Assembly: GCA_003529325.1 (NCBI GenBank)
Contig: DPVW01000016.1
Location: 1-13,106, forward strand
Reading direction: 5' to 3'
Length of the DNA: 13,106 nucleotides
DNA from: Candidatus Latescibacterota bacterium
GTDB lineage: Bacteria > Latescibacterota > UBA2968 > UBA8231
The notes beneath the pieces were generated by a model. It had not been told where the DNA came from, made no database searches, and saw only the letters and a list, made by a program, of their open reading frames with translations. Below, piece after piece: positions 1 through 7,966 of the stretch. A program made the translations under genes and the position numbers. Within the stretch, counting starts at the first letter, position 1. Each line of letters starts with the position of its first letter.

Positions 1-135
1 TTCCACGAAGCGGGGCGGCACGCCCTGCGATGGGATGGCCGGCAGAACGGCCGGGAACTGGCCTCGGGAGTCTACTTCTACCGTCTCATGGTTGGGGAGC
101 AGGTGGAGACTCGCAAGCTGCTGCTGTTGCGATAG
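1..135 (+). CDS. C-terminal end of a secreted protein with a FlgD-like / sorting-type Ig tail (partial)
   Basis: The first frame is open from base 1 to a TAG at 133-135 and encodes the last 44 residues of a protein whose start lies left of the window. The visible part follows the usual pattern of the FlgD-type Ig repeat at the C-terminus of many FCB-group extracellular proteins: a Trp-Asp-Gly turn (WDGRQNGREL), then GVYFYRLMVG, then a short strand ending in KLLLLR. In those groups such tails commonly end large secreted or surface proteins and can act as sorting signals. What the rest of the protein does cannot be seen. The gene converges on the dioxygenase gene, with only 6 nt between the two stop codons, so there is no room for a separate terminator. 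The family call is by pattern recognition. Confidence 0.75.
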   Translation, partial: FHEAGRHALRWDGRQNGRELASGVYFYRLMVGEQVETRKLLLLR

Positions 136-141
136 TCGTTT

Positions 142-894
142 TCACACATCCAACACGTAACGGGCCAGCGGTGACAGTCGCAGATCGGTCTCGGGATGCA
201 GATGTTGCCGTTGGTCGGTCTGTTGTTTGTGCTCGCGGGCGATGAAGGCACAATGAAGGACACGTCGTAAAGCGCCAGAACCGTTCTGCGTGCAGCTGTG
301 CCAGGCGCTGCCATTGAAGACACCCACCGAACCAGCAGGCGCCGTCATGTAGACTTCGTCGGGGTGTGGCGCCAGCCGATCCTCGACCAACTCGGCGAGA
401 GCACCCGGATTCAGATGGCTGCCCGGAACCAACCGGGTGGCGCCATTGTCGGGTGCCATGTCGTCGAGCATCCACATCGAGTTGACGACGTTGTACTTGC
501 CTGGACCACGCTCGCCACCCCAGTCCGCGTGCAGCGTCTGTTGACCGAATCCGAGCTGTGGATCATGGCCATTGACGGAGTGCAGTTTGAAAGGCTTTTG
601 CAGCACGTGCCACACCACCGTCAGTAGCAAGGGGTGCACGTAGACGCCATCAAATATCTCCCCCTTGTTGACCAGATCAGCGAGGCGACGCACACCCTCC
701 ACCTGAGCGACCTCTTTGCCGGCGTCGGCGCCTTCGGCGTCGTGGATGCGGTCGAAGGCCTGACGCAGTCTCACAAGCCAGTCGGTGTCGATAACCTCCG
801 GCAGGATCGTATACCCCCGCTCGTCCAGCTCCTTCTTCTGTTGTTCGGACAGCACCCCTGGCGCCAGTCCGAGTTCCATCATTCGTGGATCCAT
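142..894 (-). CDS. Phytanoyl-CoA dioxygenase (PhyH) family Fe(II)/2-oxoglutarate oxygenase
   Basis: This is a 250-residue non-haem iron, 2-oxoglutarate-dependent oxygenase of the PhyH family. The family hydroxylates varied small molecules and the substrate here cannot be predicted. The facial triad is visible: His122 and Asp124 in LHADWG and a distal His199 in SAWHSCTQN. Arg210/Arg211 (RRVLHCAF) is the likely 2-oxoglutarate anchor. The hairpin DNGATRLVPGSH (about 149-160) is typical of the family, so the enzyme looks complete and active. I chose the ATG at 894 because two GGAGG boxes lie just upstream; an in-frame ATG at 912 would add six residues (MEDGGH) but has no comparable ribosome site. 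It lies 25 nt after yfbR on the same strand, so the two are probably cotranscribed, although no metabolic link is obvious. No signal peptide is seen, so it is probably cytoplasmic. Confidence 0.87.
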   Translation of the reverse strand: MDPRMMELGLAPGVLSEQQKKELDERGYTILPEVIDTDWLVRLRQAFDRIHDAEGADAGKEVAQVEGVRRLADLVNKGEIFDGVYVHPLLLTVVWHVLQKPFKLHSVNGHDPQLGFGQQTLHADWGGERGPGKYNVVNSMWMLDDMAPDNGATRLVPGSHLNPGALAELVEDRLAPHPDEVYMTAPAGSVGVFNGSAWHSCTQNGSGALRRVLHCAFIAREHKQQTDQRQHLHPETDLRLSPLARYVLDV

Positions 895-897
895 GTG

Positions 898-910
898 TCC
901 TCCATCCTCC
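898..910 (-). promoter_or_regulatory. Doubled Shine-Dalgarno site that decides the start of the PhyH gene
   Basis: On the minus strand GGAGGA occurs twice (910-905 and 903-898) immediately before the ATG at 894. The first copy overlaps the alternative upstream ATG at 912, which itself has no such box in front of it. This favours initiation at 894. Confidence 0.6.
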
Positions 911-919
911 ATCTCGCGC

Positions 920-1507
920 CTAGCTATTTAACTCATCCAGCGTCAACGAAAAACTCGGCACGAAATGCTCTATGAACCAGGCGACCTCCGGCAACTCGAG
1001 GGCCTGGATCTCGCGCTCGATGGCAGACCGCGCATGGGTGAACTCCTCGTTGCCGCTCTTCAGCTCTTCGAGACATTTGAGATACGAGCACAGTTTGTCC
1101 GCCGCCTTGACCAGCCGCAGGTGTTCGGGTCGGTCCTGGCCAAACAACAGCGGCCGGTATGTCGGGCGCAGATCTTCCGGCAGCATCGCCGTGAGGCGCT
1201 CGCGGGCGGCCACTTCGATGCGACCATAGGCGGAACTCAGGTCGGGATCGTGATGTTTAATCGGGCTCGGCAGATCGCCGGTGATCACCTCACTGGCGTC
1301 GTGAAATACAGCGAGGGCCATGACCCGCTCTGGATCGACGTCACCGCCGAACTGATCGCGAGAGATTACCGCAAGGGCGTGGGCGAGAATCGCCGCCTGC
1401 AGGCTGTGCTCCTGGATGTTTTCACTCTGCGTGCTGCGCATCACACCCCAGCGCTGGATGAATTTCATCCGCGCTATATAGGCAAAGAAGTGACTGGGGC
1501 TGTCCAC
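920..1507 (-). CDS. yfbR: 5'-deoxynucleotidase, YfbR family (HD domain)
   Basis: This 195-residue protein matches E. coli YfbR over its full length, including the ends (SHFFAYIARMKFIQRW at the start, FVPSFSLTLDEL at the finish). YfbR removes the 5' phosphate from deoxyribonucleoside monophosphates and acts in nucleotide salvage and pool control in the cytoplasm. The HD-domain metal ligands are in place: His34 (NIQEHS), His69-Asp70 (VFHDASEV) and Asp137 (KAADKL). The family signature TGDLPSPIK follows the HD pair. The start is GTG at 1507, with a purine-rich stretch (AAGGAAG) about 9-15 nt upstream; no in-frame ATG gives a better N-terminus. It is the first gene of a minus-strand pair with the PhyH gene. 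A TATAAC hexamer at 1548-1543 could be its -10 box, but no good -35 accompanies it. Confidence 0.93.
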   Translation of the reverse strand: MDSPSHFFAYIARMKFIQRWGVMRSTQSENIQEHSLQAAILAHALAVISRDQFGGDVDPERVMALAVFHDASEVITGDLPSPIKHHDPDLSSAYGRIEVAARERLTAMLPEDLRPTYRPLLFGQDRPEHLRLVKAADKLCSYLKCLEELKSGNEEFTHARSAIEREIQALELPEVAWFIEHFVPSFSLTLDELNS

Positions 1508-1605
1508 GGTGGATTCTTCCTTCTTCCTGGGTTCACCGCCAGGTTATATTCGAAAGACAGTGAAAATATCTACTCCGAGTGTTTCTCGTCCGTCTTGTTG
1601 CCCAC

Positions 1606-1953
1606 ATGCATGACCTGCAGGACTACATCTGGATGCGGCAACAGTGGCGGTCCTTCCGTCACATTCTCATCGGCGCCCTCGGTGCGATCCTGGTCCTGAG
1701 CCTGAGCGGTCTGCTGCTGCTGCACGACAACCAAGAGCCTGCACGTTGGTTCATCATGCGTCTCGCTCTCTTGTTGACAATCGCCGTCGCCACCCCCCTT
1801 GGGTTCTGGGTCAAAGCGGGGCGTGAGATCCGCGATCTGAGCAGATGGTCACCGCCGCTCGGCTCGAGAATGCACGGCAAGCGAAGGGCAAGAAGAAGGG
1901 GCGGCGGCGCGAGTAGCGCCAGCGGACCACGCAGAGACTGCGCCCTGCGTTGA
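1606..1953 (+). CDS. Small two-helix membrane protein, unknown function, possibly frameshifted near the C-terminus
   Basis: I do not recognise the family. From the ATG at 1606 the product is 115 residues. It has an N-terminal charged segment (DLQDYIWMRQQWRSF), two hydrophobic stretches of about 20 residues (around 20-40 and 51-70) joined by a short loop, and a basic tail, so it is probably an inner-membrane hairpin. A GTG at 1579 would add nine residues; neither start has a clear ribosome site. The end is odd. In this frame the last 30 codons give a low-complexity Arg/Gly/Ser tail. The frame one base back reads MVTAARLENARQAKG plus a Lys/Arg tail from 1845 to a TAG at 1914-1916, which continues the preceding helix more naturally. 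A single lost base near 1841-1847 would explain this; if so, the original gene ended at 1916. It sits upstream of mfd on the same strand. Confidence 0.5.
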   Translation: MHDLQDYIWMRQQWRSFRHILIGALGAILVLSLSGLLLLHDNQEPARWFIMRLALLLTIAVATPLGFWVKAGREIRDLSRWSPPLGSRMHGKRRARRRGGGASSASGPRRDCALR

Positions 1954-1979
1954 CAGAGAGCGGCGGCGCCGGTTATCTT
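1950..1979 (+). promoter_or_regulatory. Candidate sigma70-type promoter for mfd and the downstream operon
   Basis: A perfect -35 consensus TTGACA (1950-1955) is followed after 18 nt by TATCTT (1974-1979), a 4-of-6 match to the -10 consensus. This would start transcription near 1986, about 70 nt before the mfd ATG. The -35 box overlaps the last bases of the membrane-protein frame that ends at 1953, but lies outside the alternative frame that ends at 1916. Perfect TTGACA in such GC-rich DNA is unlikely to be common, but promoter consensus in this phylum is not established. Confidence 0.4.
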
Positions 1980-2058
1980 TTGGCCTCTTGACCTTTCCCG
2001 CAACGCCTTCATTCTCAAGCACATACCTGCCCTTGCTACGGCTCCCCGCGCCGCCGAA

Positions 2059-5000
2059 ATGACCGTCGCACCCGCTCTCGATTCCGTCGCCCGCAAGACT
2101 GCCCAGAGCCCCCCGTTTGCACAGATTCTGGGGCGACTCGGCGCTGATGACCGGGATGTCCTCGTCCATGGTCTGCCGACGACGCTTGGCGCCTTTCTGC
2201 TGACGACGGTGCAGCGGCAGTTGGGCCGCCAGATCGTCGTCGTCGCCGCCAATGAGAGTCAGGCCGAGTCCTGGCGCGACGACCTCACGGCGATCGCCGG
2301 CGAGGACATCGTGCACTACTTCCCGGCGTGGGATGTCGACCTCTACGACGGCCGGTCCCCGGACATCGACGTCTCCGGGCTGCGTATCGAGGCCGTCGCC
2401 CGACTGGCTTCGACGGAACCAGCCATCGTTGTGGCGCCGGCGGCGGCGCTGCTGACCCCCGTTATCCCAGCAGCAGCCCTCGAGCGGGCGACCCTGCAAC
2501 TGCAGACCGGCGACGAGCAGCCACCTGACAGACTGATCTCCCATCTGGTCGATGGTGGCTACGAGAGTGTCCCCATCGTCGATGGCGTCGGTCAATTCAG
2601 CTCCCGCGGCGGCATCTTCGACATCTACCCCGTCGGTCTCGAACAACCCGTGCGGCTGGAGTTTTTTGGTAACGAAATCGAGTCGATCCGCACCTTCGAC
2701 CTCACCACGCAACGTTCGGTGAGCAGCGTCAAGCAGGCCCGGATCCTGCCGGCACGCGAGGTCATCCTGCACCGGCCTTTCTTCGACGACTACGTGCCCA
2801 ACCTGGTACGCGCCGAGCAGGAGACGGGTGTCGACCTGACGGATGTGAAGGACCAACTCGAGTTGGGCACGATGGCCCTCGATGGCATCGAGACGGTCAT
2901 GGCGATTCTCTACGGCGCCGACGACGGCCTGTTCACCTACCTGCGCGAAGATGCTCTGCTCTACAGTGAAGAGTCCGAGGATCTCGATACCGAGCTGGTG
3001 AAGGCTTTTGGCCCCTCACGCAGGGAATTCGAGCGTCACGCCGAACGTGGCACCCATATGCCACTGAACCATCTGGTCCGCGACAGCGACTGGCTGTACG
3101 AATGCCTCAATGCCCGTTGCCGTCTTCGCCCGGCACCGGTTGGCGAAGCCGACGCGGCGGTGCGCTTCGGTGCCTCCGAGCCGCGTGTCGTTCAGGGCGA
3201 GCTCGCCGTCCTCAAGCAGGAGATCGGACGCCTCGACGAGCAGAGCTACGACATCCACATCCTCTGCGAGACGAAGGGCCAGTCGAGCCGCTTGCAGGAG
3301 ATCTTCGCCGACTGGAGTGACGACGTCACCTTCGGGCTGTGCACATTGAGTGGTGGTTTCGTCTTTCCCGCAGCGAAGATCGCCATCCTCAACGACCACG
3401 AGATCTTTTCGCGACAGAAGAGCCGCTACCGCTATCGAAAGTTCAAGTCGGCCAAGCCGATCTCCTCTTTCGACGCCATGCAGCGGGGCGATTTTGTCGT
3501 CCACGTCGATCACGGCATCGGCCGCTACATCGGACTGAAACGGCTGACGATCTCCAACCGGGATCACGATTGCCTGGAGGTCACCTACCACGGCACGGAC
3601 AAACTGTTCATTCCAGTGGAACAGCTCGACTTGCTGCGCCGCTATTCCAGCACCGAGGGCGAGGCGCCGCTGCTCAACAAGCTCGGTTCCAATGCCTGGG
3701 AGAAGCTGAAGGAGCGCACCAAGGAAGAGATCTTCAAGATGGCGGGCGAGTTGATTCAACTCTACGCCGAACGCAAGTCGCTTCCGGGGATGCAGTTCTC
3801 CGGCGACACGGCGATGCAGCGCGAACTGGAAGCGGCCTTCCCATTTCAGGAAACGCCGGACCAGCTGCGCACGGTGGAAGAGGTAAAGCAGGACATGGAG
3901 TCGCCGCACCCCATGGACCGCCTCGTCTGTGGCGACGTGGGTTATGGCAAGACGGAGGTCGCTGTCCGTGCTGCTTTCAAAGCCGTGTGCGATCACAAGC
4001 AGGTCGCCGTGCTGGTGCCGACGACGATTCTCGCCCAGCAACATTACCAGACCTTCGCTGAACGCATGGCGCCCTTCCCGGTACGTGTGGAGGTCATGTC
4101 CCGTTTTCGCACCACCAAAGAGTTGAAGGCCGTCGCCCAGGCTGTGAAGGAGGGCAAGGTCGATATCCTGATCGGCACCCATCGTATTCTCAGCCAGGAT
4201 GTGAAGTTCCGCGACCTCGGCCTGCTCGTCGTCGATGAGGAGCAACGTTTCGGCGTCAAACACAAGGAGCGGCTGAAACAGTTCAAACACCTTGTCGATG
4301 TCGTCACACTCACGGCAACACCGATTCCGCGCACCATGCACATGTCCCTTATGGGTGCGCGCGACATGTCCGTCATCAATACGCCCCCGGAAGATCGCCT
4401 GCCGATCCATACGGAGATTATCGCTTTTGACGAGGGCCGGATCATGGAAGCCATCCAGCGCGAGATCGACCGTGGTGGCCAGGTCTACTTCGTCCACAAT
4501 CGCGTGCAGTCGATTCATCGACTCGTCGAGTATCTGCGGGAATTGATGCCTCAGGTGCGCTTCGCCGTGGCCCACGGGCAGATGCCATCGCGACAACTGG
4601 AACAGATCATGTTCGACTTCCTGGAACGGAAGTACGACTGCCTCGTCAGTACCATGATCATCGAGTCCGGCATCGACATCCCCTCGGTGAACACGATCCT
4701 GGTGAACCGATGTGACATGCTCGGACTGTCCCAATTGTACCAGATTCGCGGTCGAGTGGGTCGCGCCAAGGAACGCGCCTACGCTTATCTGATGGTACCG
4801 AAGGGCAAAAAACTGACGCGTAAATCGCGGCTGCGTCTACGGGCGGTGGAGGAATTTGCAGATCTCGGCTCCGGCTTCAACATCGCCATGCGCGACATGG
4901 AAATTCGCGGCGCCGGAAATCTCCTCGGGGCCCAGCAGCACGGCTTCATTATCGCCGTCGGCTTCGATCTCTATACGCGACTCCTCGATGAGGCCGTGCG

Positions 5001-5472
5001 TGAACTCAAGGGAGAGAAGGTCGAGCAACAGGTCGATCCCGATATCAAGATCGCCGTCACCGCCTACATCCCGGAGGACTACGTCCCCGATGGTGATCTG
5101 AAGATGGAGTTCTACCAACGCCTCGCCGACGCCCAACGGGTCGTCGATCTGCTGGCGATCAAGGAAGAGATGGAAGACCGCTTCGGACGTGCACCGTGGC
5201 AGGCCAAGTCGCTGTTCCACATCATGGAGATCAAGGTGATGGCACGGCAATTGGGTCTGGCATCCGTGCAGTTGGAGAAGTCCCGTTTCAGCCTGCATTT
5301 TCCCGAGAGCGTGCAGGTCTCGCCCGCCGACATCCAACGCCTCGTCGAAAAATCATCATCGCAGTTGGAGTTCAATGTCGGCGAACGTCTGTCGATCGAG
5401 ACCTTTTTGAGAGCCAGCGACGAACAGGAACGCCTGGAGAAAGCACGAGATCTTGTCGAAGAGCTGCTGTGA
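2059..5472 (+). CDS. mfd: Transcription-repair coupling factor Mfd
   Basis: Mfd is a double-stranded DNA translocase. It pushes RNA polymerase off lesions and recruits UvrA for nucleotide excision repair. At 1137 residues this protein is close to the usual length of about 1150. Domains run in the expected order: an N-terminal UvrB-like region (about 1-330, with SSRGGIFDIYP), the CarD-like RNA-polymerase-interaction domain from about 474 (QRGDFVVHVDHGIGRYIGL), the translocase with Walker A GDVGYGKT (625-632), the DEEQ box of motif II (726-729, followed by RFGVKHKE), motif III LTATPIPRT (from 751), motif VI QIRGRVGRA (from 895), and the C-terminal TRCF domain (about 1000-1110). All key residues are present. 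The ATG at 2059 has no strong Shine-Dalgarno sequence, but no in-frame alternative is better. It opens the plus-strand operon, and the next gene starts inside its last codons. Confidence 0.97.
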   Translation: MTVAPALDSVARKTAQSPPFAQILGRLGADDRDVLVHGLPTTLGAFLLTTVQRQLGRQIVVVAANESQAESWRDDLTAIAGEDIVHYFPAWDVDLYDGRSPDIDVSGLRIEAVARLASTEPAIVVAPAAALLTPVIPAAALERATLQLQTGDEQPPDRLISHLVDGGYESVPIVDGVGQFSSRGGIFDIYPVGLEQPVRLEFFGNEIESIRTFDLTTQRSVSSVKQARILPAREVILHRPFFDDYVPNLVRAEQETGVDLTDVKDQLELGTMALDGIETVMAILYGADDGLFTYLREDALLYSEESEDLDTELVKAFGPSRREFERHAERGTHMPLNHLVRDSDWLYECLNARCRLRPAPVGEADAAVRFGASEPRVVQGELAVLKQEIGRLDEQSYDIHILCETKGQSSRLQEIFADWSDDVTFGLCTLSGGFVFPAAKIAILNDHEIFSRQKSRYRYRKFKSAKPISSFDAMQRGDFVVHVDHGIGRYIGLKRLTISNRDHDCLEVTYHGTDKLFIPVEQLDLLRRYSSTEGEAPLLNKLGSNAWEKLKERTKEEIFKMAGELIQLYAERKSLPGMQFSGDTAMQRELEAAFPFQETPDQLRTVEEVKQDMESPHPMDRLVCGDVGYGKTEVAVRAAFKAVCDHKQVAVLVPTTILAQQHYQTFAERMAPFPVRVEVMSRFRTTKELKAVAQAVKEGKVDILIGTHRILSQDVKFRDLGLLVVDEEQRFGVKHKERLKQFKHLVDVVTLTATPIPRTMHMSLMGARDMSVINTPPEDRLPIHTEIIAFDEGRIMEAIQREIDRGGQVYFVHNRVQSIHRLVEYLRELMPQVRFAVAHGQMPSRQLEQIMFDFLERKYDCLVSTMIIESGIDIPSVNTILVNRCDMLGLSQLYQIRGRVGRAKERAYAYLMVPKGKKLTRKSRLRLRAVEEFADLGSGFNIAMRDMEIRGAGNLLGAQQHGFIIAVGFDLYTRLLDEAVRELKGEKVEQQVDPDIKIAVTAYIPEDYVPDGDLKMEFYQRLADAQRVVDLLAIKEEMEDRFGRAPWQAKSLFHIMEIKVMARQLGLASVQLEKSRFSLHFPESVQVSPADIQRLVEKSSSQLEFNVGERLSIETFLRASDEQERLEKARDLVEELL

Positions 5473-6322
5473 CTTCCCCTGCCGGCGGCGCGCCGGTCAC
5501 TATACCCAGTGGCTGTTCATCCTGGTCCTGGGATTCGTCCTCGCCGGTTGTGCAGGCGAGCCCGGTCAAGGCCCGGTTGTTGCCCGTGTCGGTGACGCGG
5601 CGCTCATGGTGGCCCAACTCGACGCGCAAGTGCCCGACTCGGAGTTGGCGGACGCCGAACGGCGGATTTATGTCGACAACTGGGTGCGGCGGCAGTTGCT
5701 CTATCAGGAGGCGCTCGCCCGTGAGGTCGATCAAACGGCGCGTGTGTACCAACTCATCGAGTCGACGCGGCGTGACCTCATCATCGCCGCTTTTCTCGAC
5801 GACCTGTTTGCCGATCGGCAGATCGACGTGACCGACAGCAATGTGGAGCAGCACTATCACCTGCACGTCGACGACTTTCGACGACCCGAGGCAGAACTTC
5901 GGGCGCAACATATCCTGCTCGGCTCGCGGCGGGACGCTACCGCCCTGCGCAACGAACTGTTGCGTGGCGCCGTGTTCAAAGACAAGGTCCGCTTGTCCAT
6001 CGACCGTGAAACCAACACCATGGGAGGCGACCTGGGCTACTTCACAGCTGACGAGCGACCAGAAATCTGGGCGGCCTGCGATGGCGCCAGCCCGGGTCAA
6101 CTGTGCAACATTCTATCCCTCGATGCGGGCTTCCACATCGTTCGACTCACCGACCGCAAGGAGGCCAACTCAGTGCGCGATCTGACAGAACCGACTGTAC
6201 GCGAACAAATCCTGGAGACCTTGGTACGACAGATGCACCAGCAACGCATCGACGAACTGGTCGCGGGTCTGCGCTCCGAACACTCCTGGTCCATCGATGA
6301 AGCCGGATTGGCGACACAATGA
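5453..6322 (+). CDS. Parvulin-type peptidyl-prolyl isomerase lipoprotein (PpiC/PrsA/SurA-like)
   Basis: This 289-residue product appears to be an exported folding factor. The N-terminus has basic residues, a hydrophobic stretch (WLFILVLGFVLAGC) and a lipobox LAGC with Cys33, so it is predicted to be a lipoprotein. Residues of about 45-140 form a helical SurA_N-like region. A parvulin domain covers about 147-240 and contains AQHILLGS, the glycine pair in NTMGGDLGYF, and the closing strand GFHIVRLTD. The central part of the parvulin domain is shorter than usual, so isomerase activity is uncertain and a chaperone role is possible. The start is TTG at 5453, overlapping the end of mfd by 20 nt; no ATG or GTG precedes the signal sequence in frame. 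It overlaps the SurA-like gene by 4 nt (ATGA), so the two are translationally coupled and likely work together on envelope proteins. Confidence 0.82.
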   Translation: MSKSCCDFPCRRRAGHYTQWLFILVLGFVLAGCAGEPGQGPVVARVGDAALMVAQLDAQVPDSELADAERRIYVDNWVRRQLLYQEALAREVDQTARVYQLIESTRRDLIIAAFLDDLFADRQIDVTDSNVEQHYHLHVDDFRRPEAELRAQHILLGSRRDATALRNELLRGAVFKDKVRLSIDRETNTMGGDLGYFTADERPEIWAACDGASPGQLCNILSLDAGFHIVRLTDRKEANSVRDLTEPTVREQILETLVRQMHQQRIDELVAGLRSEHSWSIDEAGLATQ

Positions 6323-7656
6323 GGGGGCATCGCCGTCTCGCGCGGATCTCTGTCGCGATTTGCCTCCTGTGCACGCGGGTGGATGCCGTACCGGAACTGC
6401 TCGACCGCATCGTCGCCGTCGTCGACGATCAGATCGTGCTCCTGTCGGAGCTCAACCTGCGCCTGCAGATGGAACTGCAGGCCCAGGGCCGCAACCCGAT
6501 GTTTCTCAGCGAGTCGGAGGCGGCCAGCGAAAATGCTCGGATCCTGAACGAGATGGTGGACGAACTGGTGGTCGTCAAGAAGGCCGAGAAGGACAGTATC
6601 CAGGCGGATGCCAGCCTTGTAGAGGAACACCTCGATGTCGAGTTCAACAACATCAAGCGACGGATCGGTGAGACGGAACTGGCGAACATGCTGGAACGAT
6701 CGGGCATGACGGAACGCCAACTCAAGCACAGATACCGCAAGCAGATCCGCCACCGGTTGTTGTTCGAGCAAATGGTCAGTGAGATGGCCTATCGGCAGTT
6801 CATCACACGGCGCGATGTCGAGGCCTTCCGCGATTCCTTCGCCACCAGGTTGCCACCCAAAGTGTCGGTCAGTCAGATCAACCTGAAGGTGACCCCTGCC
6901 GATTCGGTGCTGGAGCGGGCGAGGGCGCAGATCGCGGTCATCGAGCAGGCACTCGATGCCGATACCGATGGCGATTTCACCGCCATCGCGCGGCGATTCT
7001 CCGAGGATCCGGGCACAGCGCCGGAGGGGGGAGACGTGGGCTGTTTTTCGCCAGGTTCGCTGATGCCTGAATTCGAGCAGGCCGCCTTCAATCTGAAACC
7101 AGGTGAGCGCAGCGAGGCGGTGCTGACAGCCATGGGCTTCCACCTGATTCTGCTGCACGAGAAGCGGGAGAGCGAGATGTGCGCCAGTCATATTCTGGTC
7201 CGCGCTCGCATCACCGAAGCAGATCGGCAACGGGTCGAAGACGGCCTGCAGGATCTGCGGCGGCGTTCTCTTTCCGGTGAAGACTTCGCGCAACTGGCAC
7301 GCGACCATTCACAAGACGCCGGCACGGCCAGTCAGGGGGGGCTCTGGCGTATCCTCGACAGCGAGTCGATCGAACCATTTCTCGTGCCCCATGTCACCGG
7401 TCTCGGACTTGGCGATGTCAGTCAGCCATTCTTCATCGAAGATGGTGGCCACATCCTCAAGATCAACGACGACTACGCCACGCTCGAGTCGCTGGTGCGC
7501 GAGGAGCGGGTCGCTGAGCGGATGGAGCAGTTGATCGAAGACTATCGTGGAGAAATCCACGTTGAGGAACGGCTCGAAGAGTCCTGGCTGTGGGACCCTC
7601 TGGAGACGGCGGACTCCTCCACTTCGCAACCGGCCCCCGACGCCGCTCTGCCGTAA
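6319..7656 (+). CDS. surA: SurA-like periplasmic chaperone / peptidyl-prolyl isomerase with two parvulin domains
   Basis: The 445-residue product has a short N-terminal signal peptide (RRLARISVAICLLC, cleavage probably after VDA at about residue 23). A SurA N-terminal chaperone region follows, starting DRIVAVVDDQIVLLSEL, and then two tandem parvulin domains (about 181-285 and 287-385). The first contains PEGGDVGCFSPGSLMPEF, and the second contains ASHILVRARI and TASQGGLWRI. The order SurA_N, PpiC, PpiC and the length match SurA (428 residues in E. coli), which escorts outer-membrane proteins through the periplasm. The tail after about 425 is Pro/Ser/Ala-rich. The ATG at 6319 overlaps the stop of the lipoprotein gene. 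A SurA-type factor implies an outer membrane. True orthology with proteobacterial SurA, as opposed to a parallel paralogue, is not certain. Confidence 0.88.
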   Translation: MRGHRRLARISVAICLLCTRVDAVPELLDRIVAVVDDQIVLLSELNLRLQMELQAQGRNPMFLSESEAASENARILNEMVDELVVVKKAEKDSIQADASLVEEHLDVEFNNIKRRIGETELANMLERSGMTERQLKHRYRKQIRHRLLFEQMVSEMAYRQFITRRDVEAFRDSFATRLPPKVSVSQINLKVTPADSVLERARAQIAVIEQALDADTDGDFTAIARRFSEDPGTAPEGGDVGCFSPGSLMPEFEQAAFNLKPGERSEAVLTAMGFHLILLHEKRESEMCASHILVRARITEADRQRVEDGLQDLRRRSLSGEDFAQLARDHSQDAGTASQGGLWRILDSESIEPFLVPHVTGLGLGDVSQPFFIEDGGHILKINDDYATLESLVREERVAERMEQLIEDYRGEIHVEERLEESWLWDPLETADSSTSQPAPDAALP

Positions 7657-7672
7657 AGGTCCTGGCAGGTTC

Positions 7673-7966
7673 ATGGCACGACTAGACGCCTTCCTCAAGA
7701 ACACGGGGCTGTTCAAGGCCCGCACGCAGGCACGCCGGGCTTGTGATGAAGGCCGCGTGCTGATGGACGGCGAGGCGGCACGTGGCTCACGCATCGTGCA
7801 CGTGGGGGCAAGACTGTTGGTAGAGACGGCGGATCACCGCGTTGAAGCGGAGGTCCTCGATGTACCGGAACGGCCCGTGGCTCGGAGCCGACGCGCCAGT
7901 TACCTGTCCGAGTTGCGCCGTGAGCCACTGGCACGGGTGGTACTCTCTTTCGACGATGAGCCATGA
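7673..7966 (+). CDS. S4-domain RNA-binding protein, RqcP/Hsp15 type
   Basis: This 97-residue protein is almost entirely one S4 RNA-binding domain: RLDAFLKNTGLFKARTQA, then the turn DEGRVLMDGEAARGS, then the strand VGARLLVET. After it comes a short basic tail. Length and layout fit the small S4 family that includes E. coli Hsp15 (HslR) and Bacillus RqcP (YabO). These bind 50S subunits carrying stalled peptidyl-tRNA and help ribosome-associated quality control. The ATG at 7673 was chosen because it begins the S4 domain directly and has GCAGG a few bases upstream; earlier in-frame starts lie inside the SurA-like gene. It begins 16 nt after that gene and overlaps the methyltransferase gene by 11 nt. 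The small S4 gene is also found near mfd in Bacillus, which supports the RqcP reading. No rqcH-like partner is in the window. Confidence 0.82.
   Translation: MARLDAFLKNTGLFKARTQARRACDEGRVLMDGEAARGSRIVHVGARLLVETADHRVEAEVLDVPERPVARSRRASYLSELRREPLARVVLSFDDEP

Noticed and set aside
1543..1571. TATAAC (minus) / TATATT (plus) considered as a divergent promoter for yfbR and the membrane-protein gene
   Set aside because: No acceptable -35 box is found at 16-18 nt on either strand, so only the -10-like match remains.
1929..1950. Inverted repeat (ACGCAG with CTGCGT, also CGCAG-AGA-CTGCG) considered as a terminator or regulatory hairpin
   Set aside because: The stem is only 5-6 bp and no T-run follows, which is too weak to call.
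1849..2856. Minus-strand open frame of 335 codons across the start of mfd
   Set aside because: It is antisense to the conserved N-terminal part of Mfd and shows no family pattern.
3016..4734. Long minus-strand open frame (572 codons) inside mfd
   Set aside because: It lies wholly within the coding sequence of mfd, has no recognisable motif, and is the kind of antisense opening that GC-rich codon use produces.
6097..7308. Minus-strand open frame of 403 codons opposite the SurA-like gene
   Set aside because: It has no domain motif, it crosses two well-supported plus-strand genes, and its composition is that of an antisense shadow.
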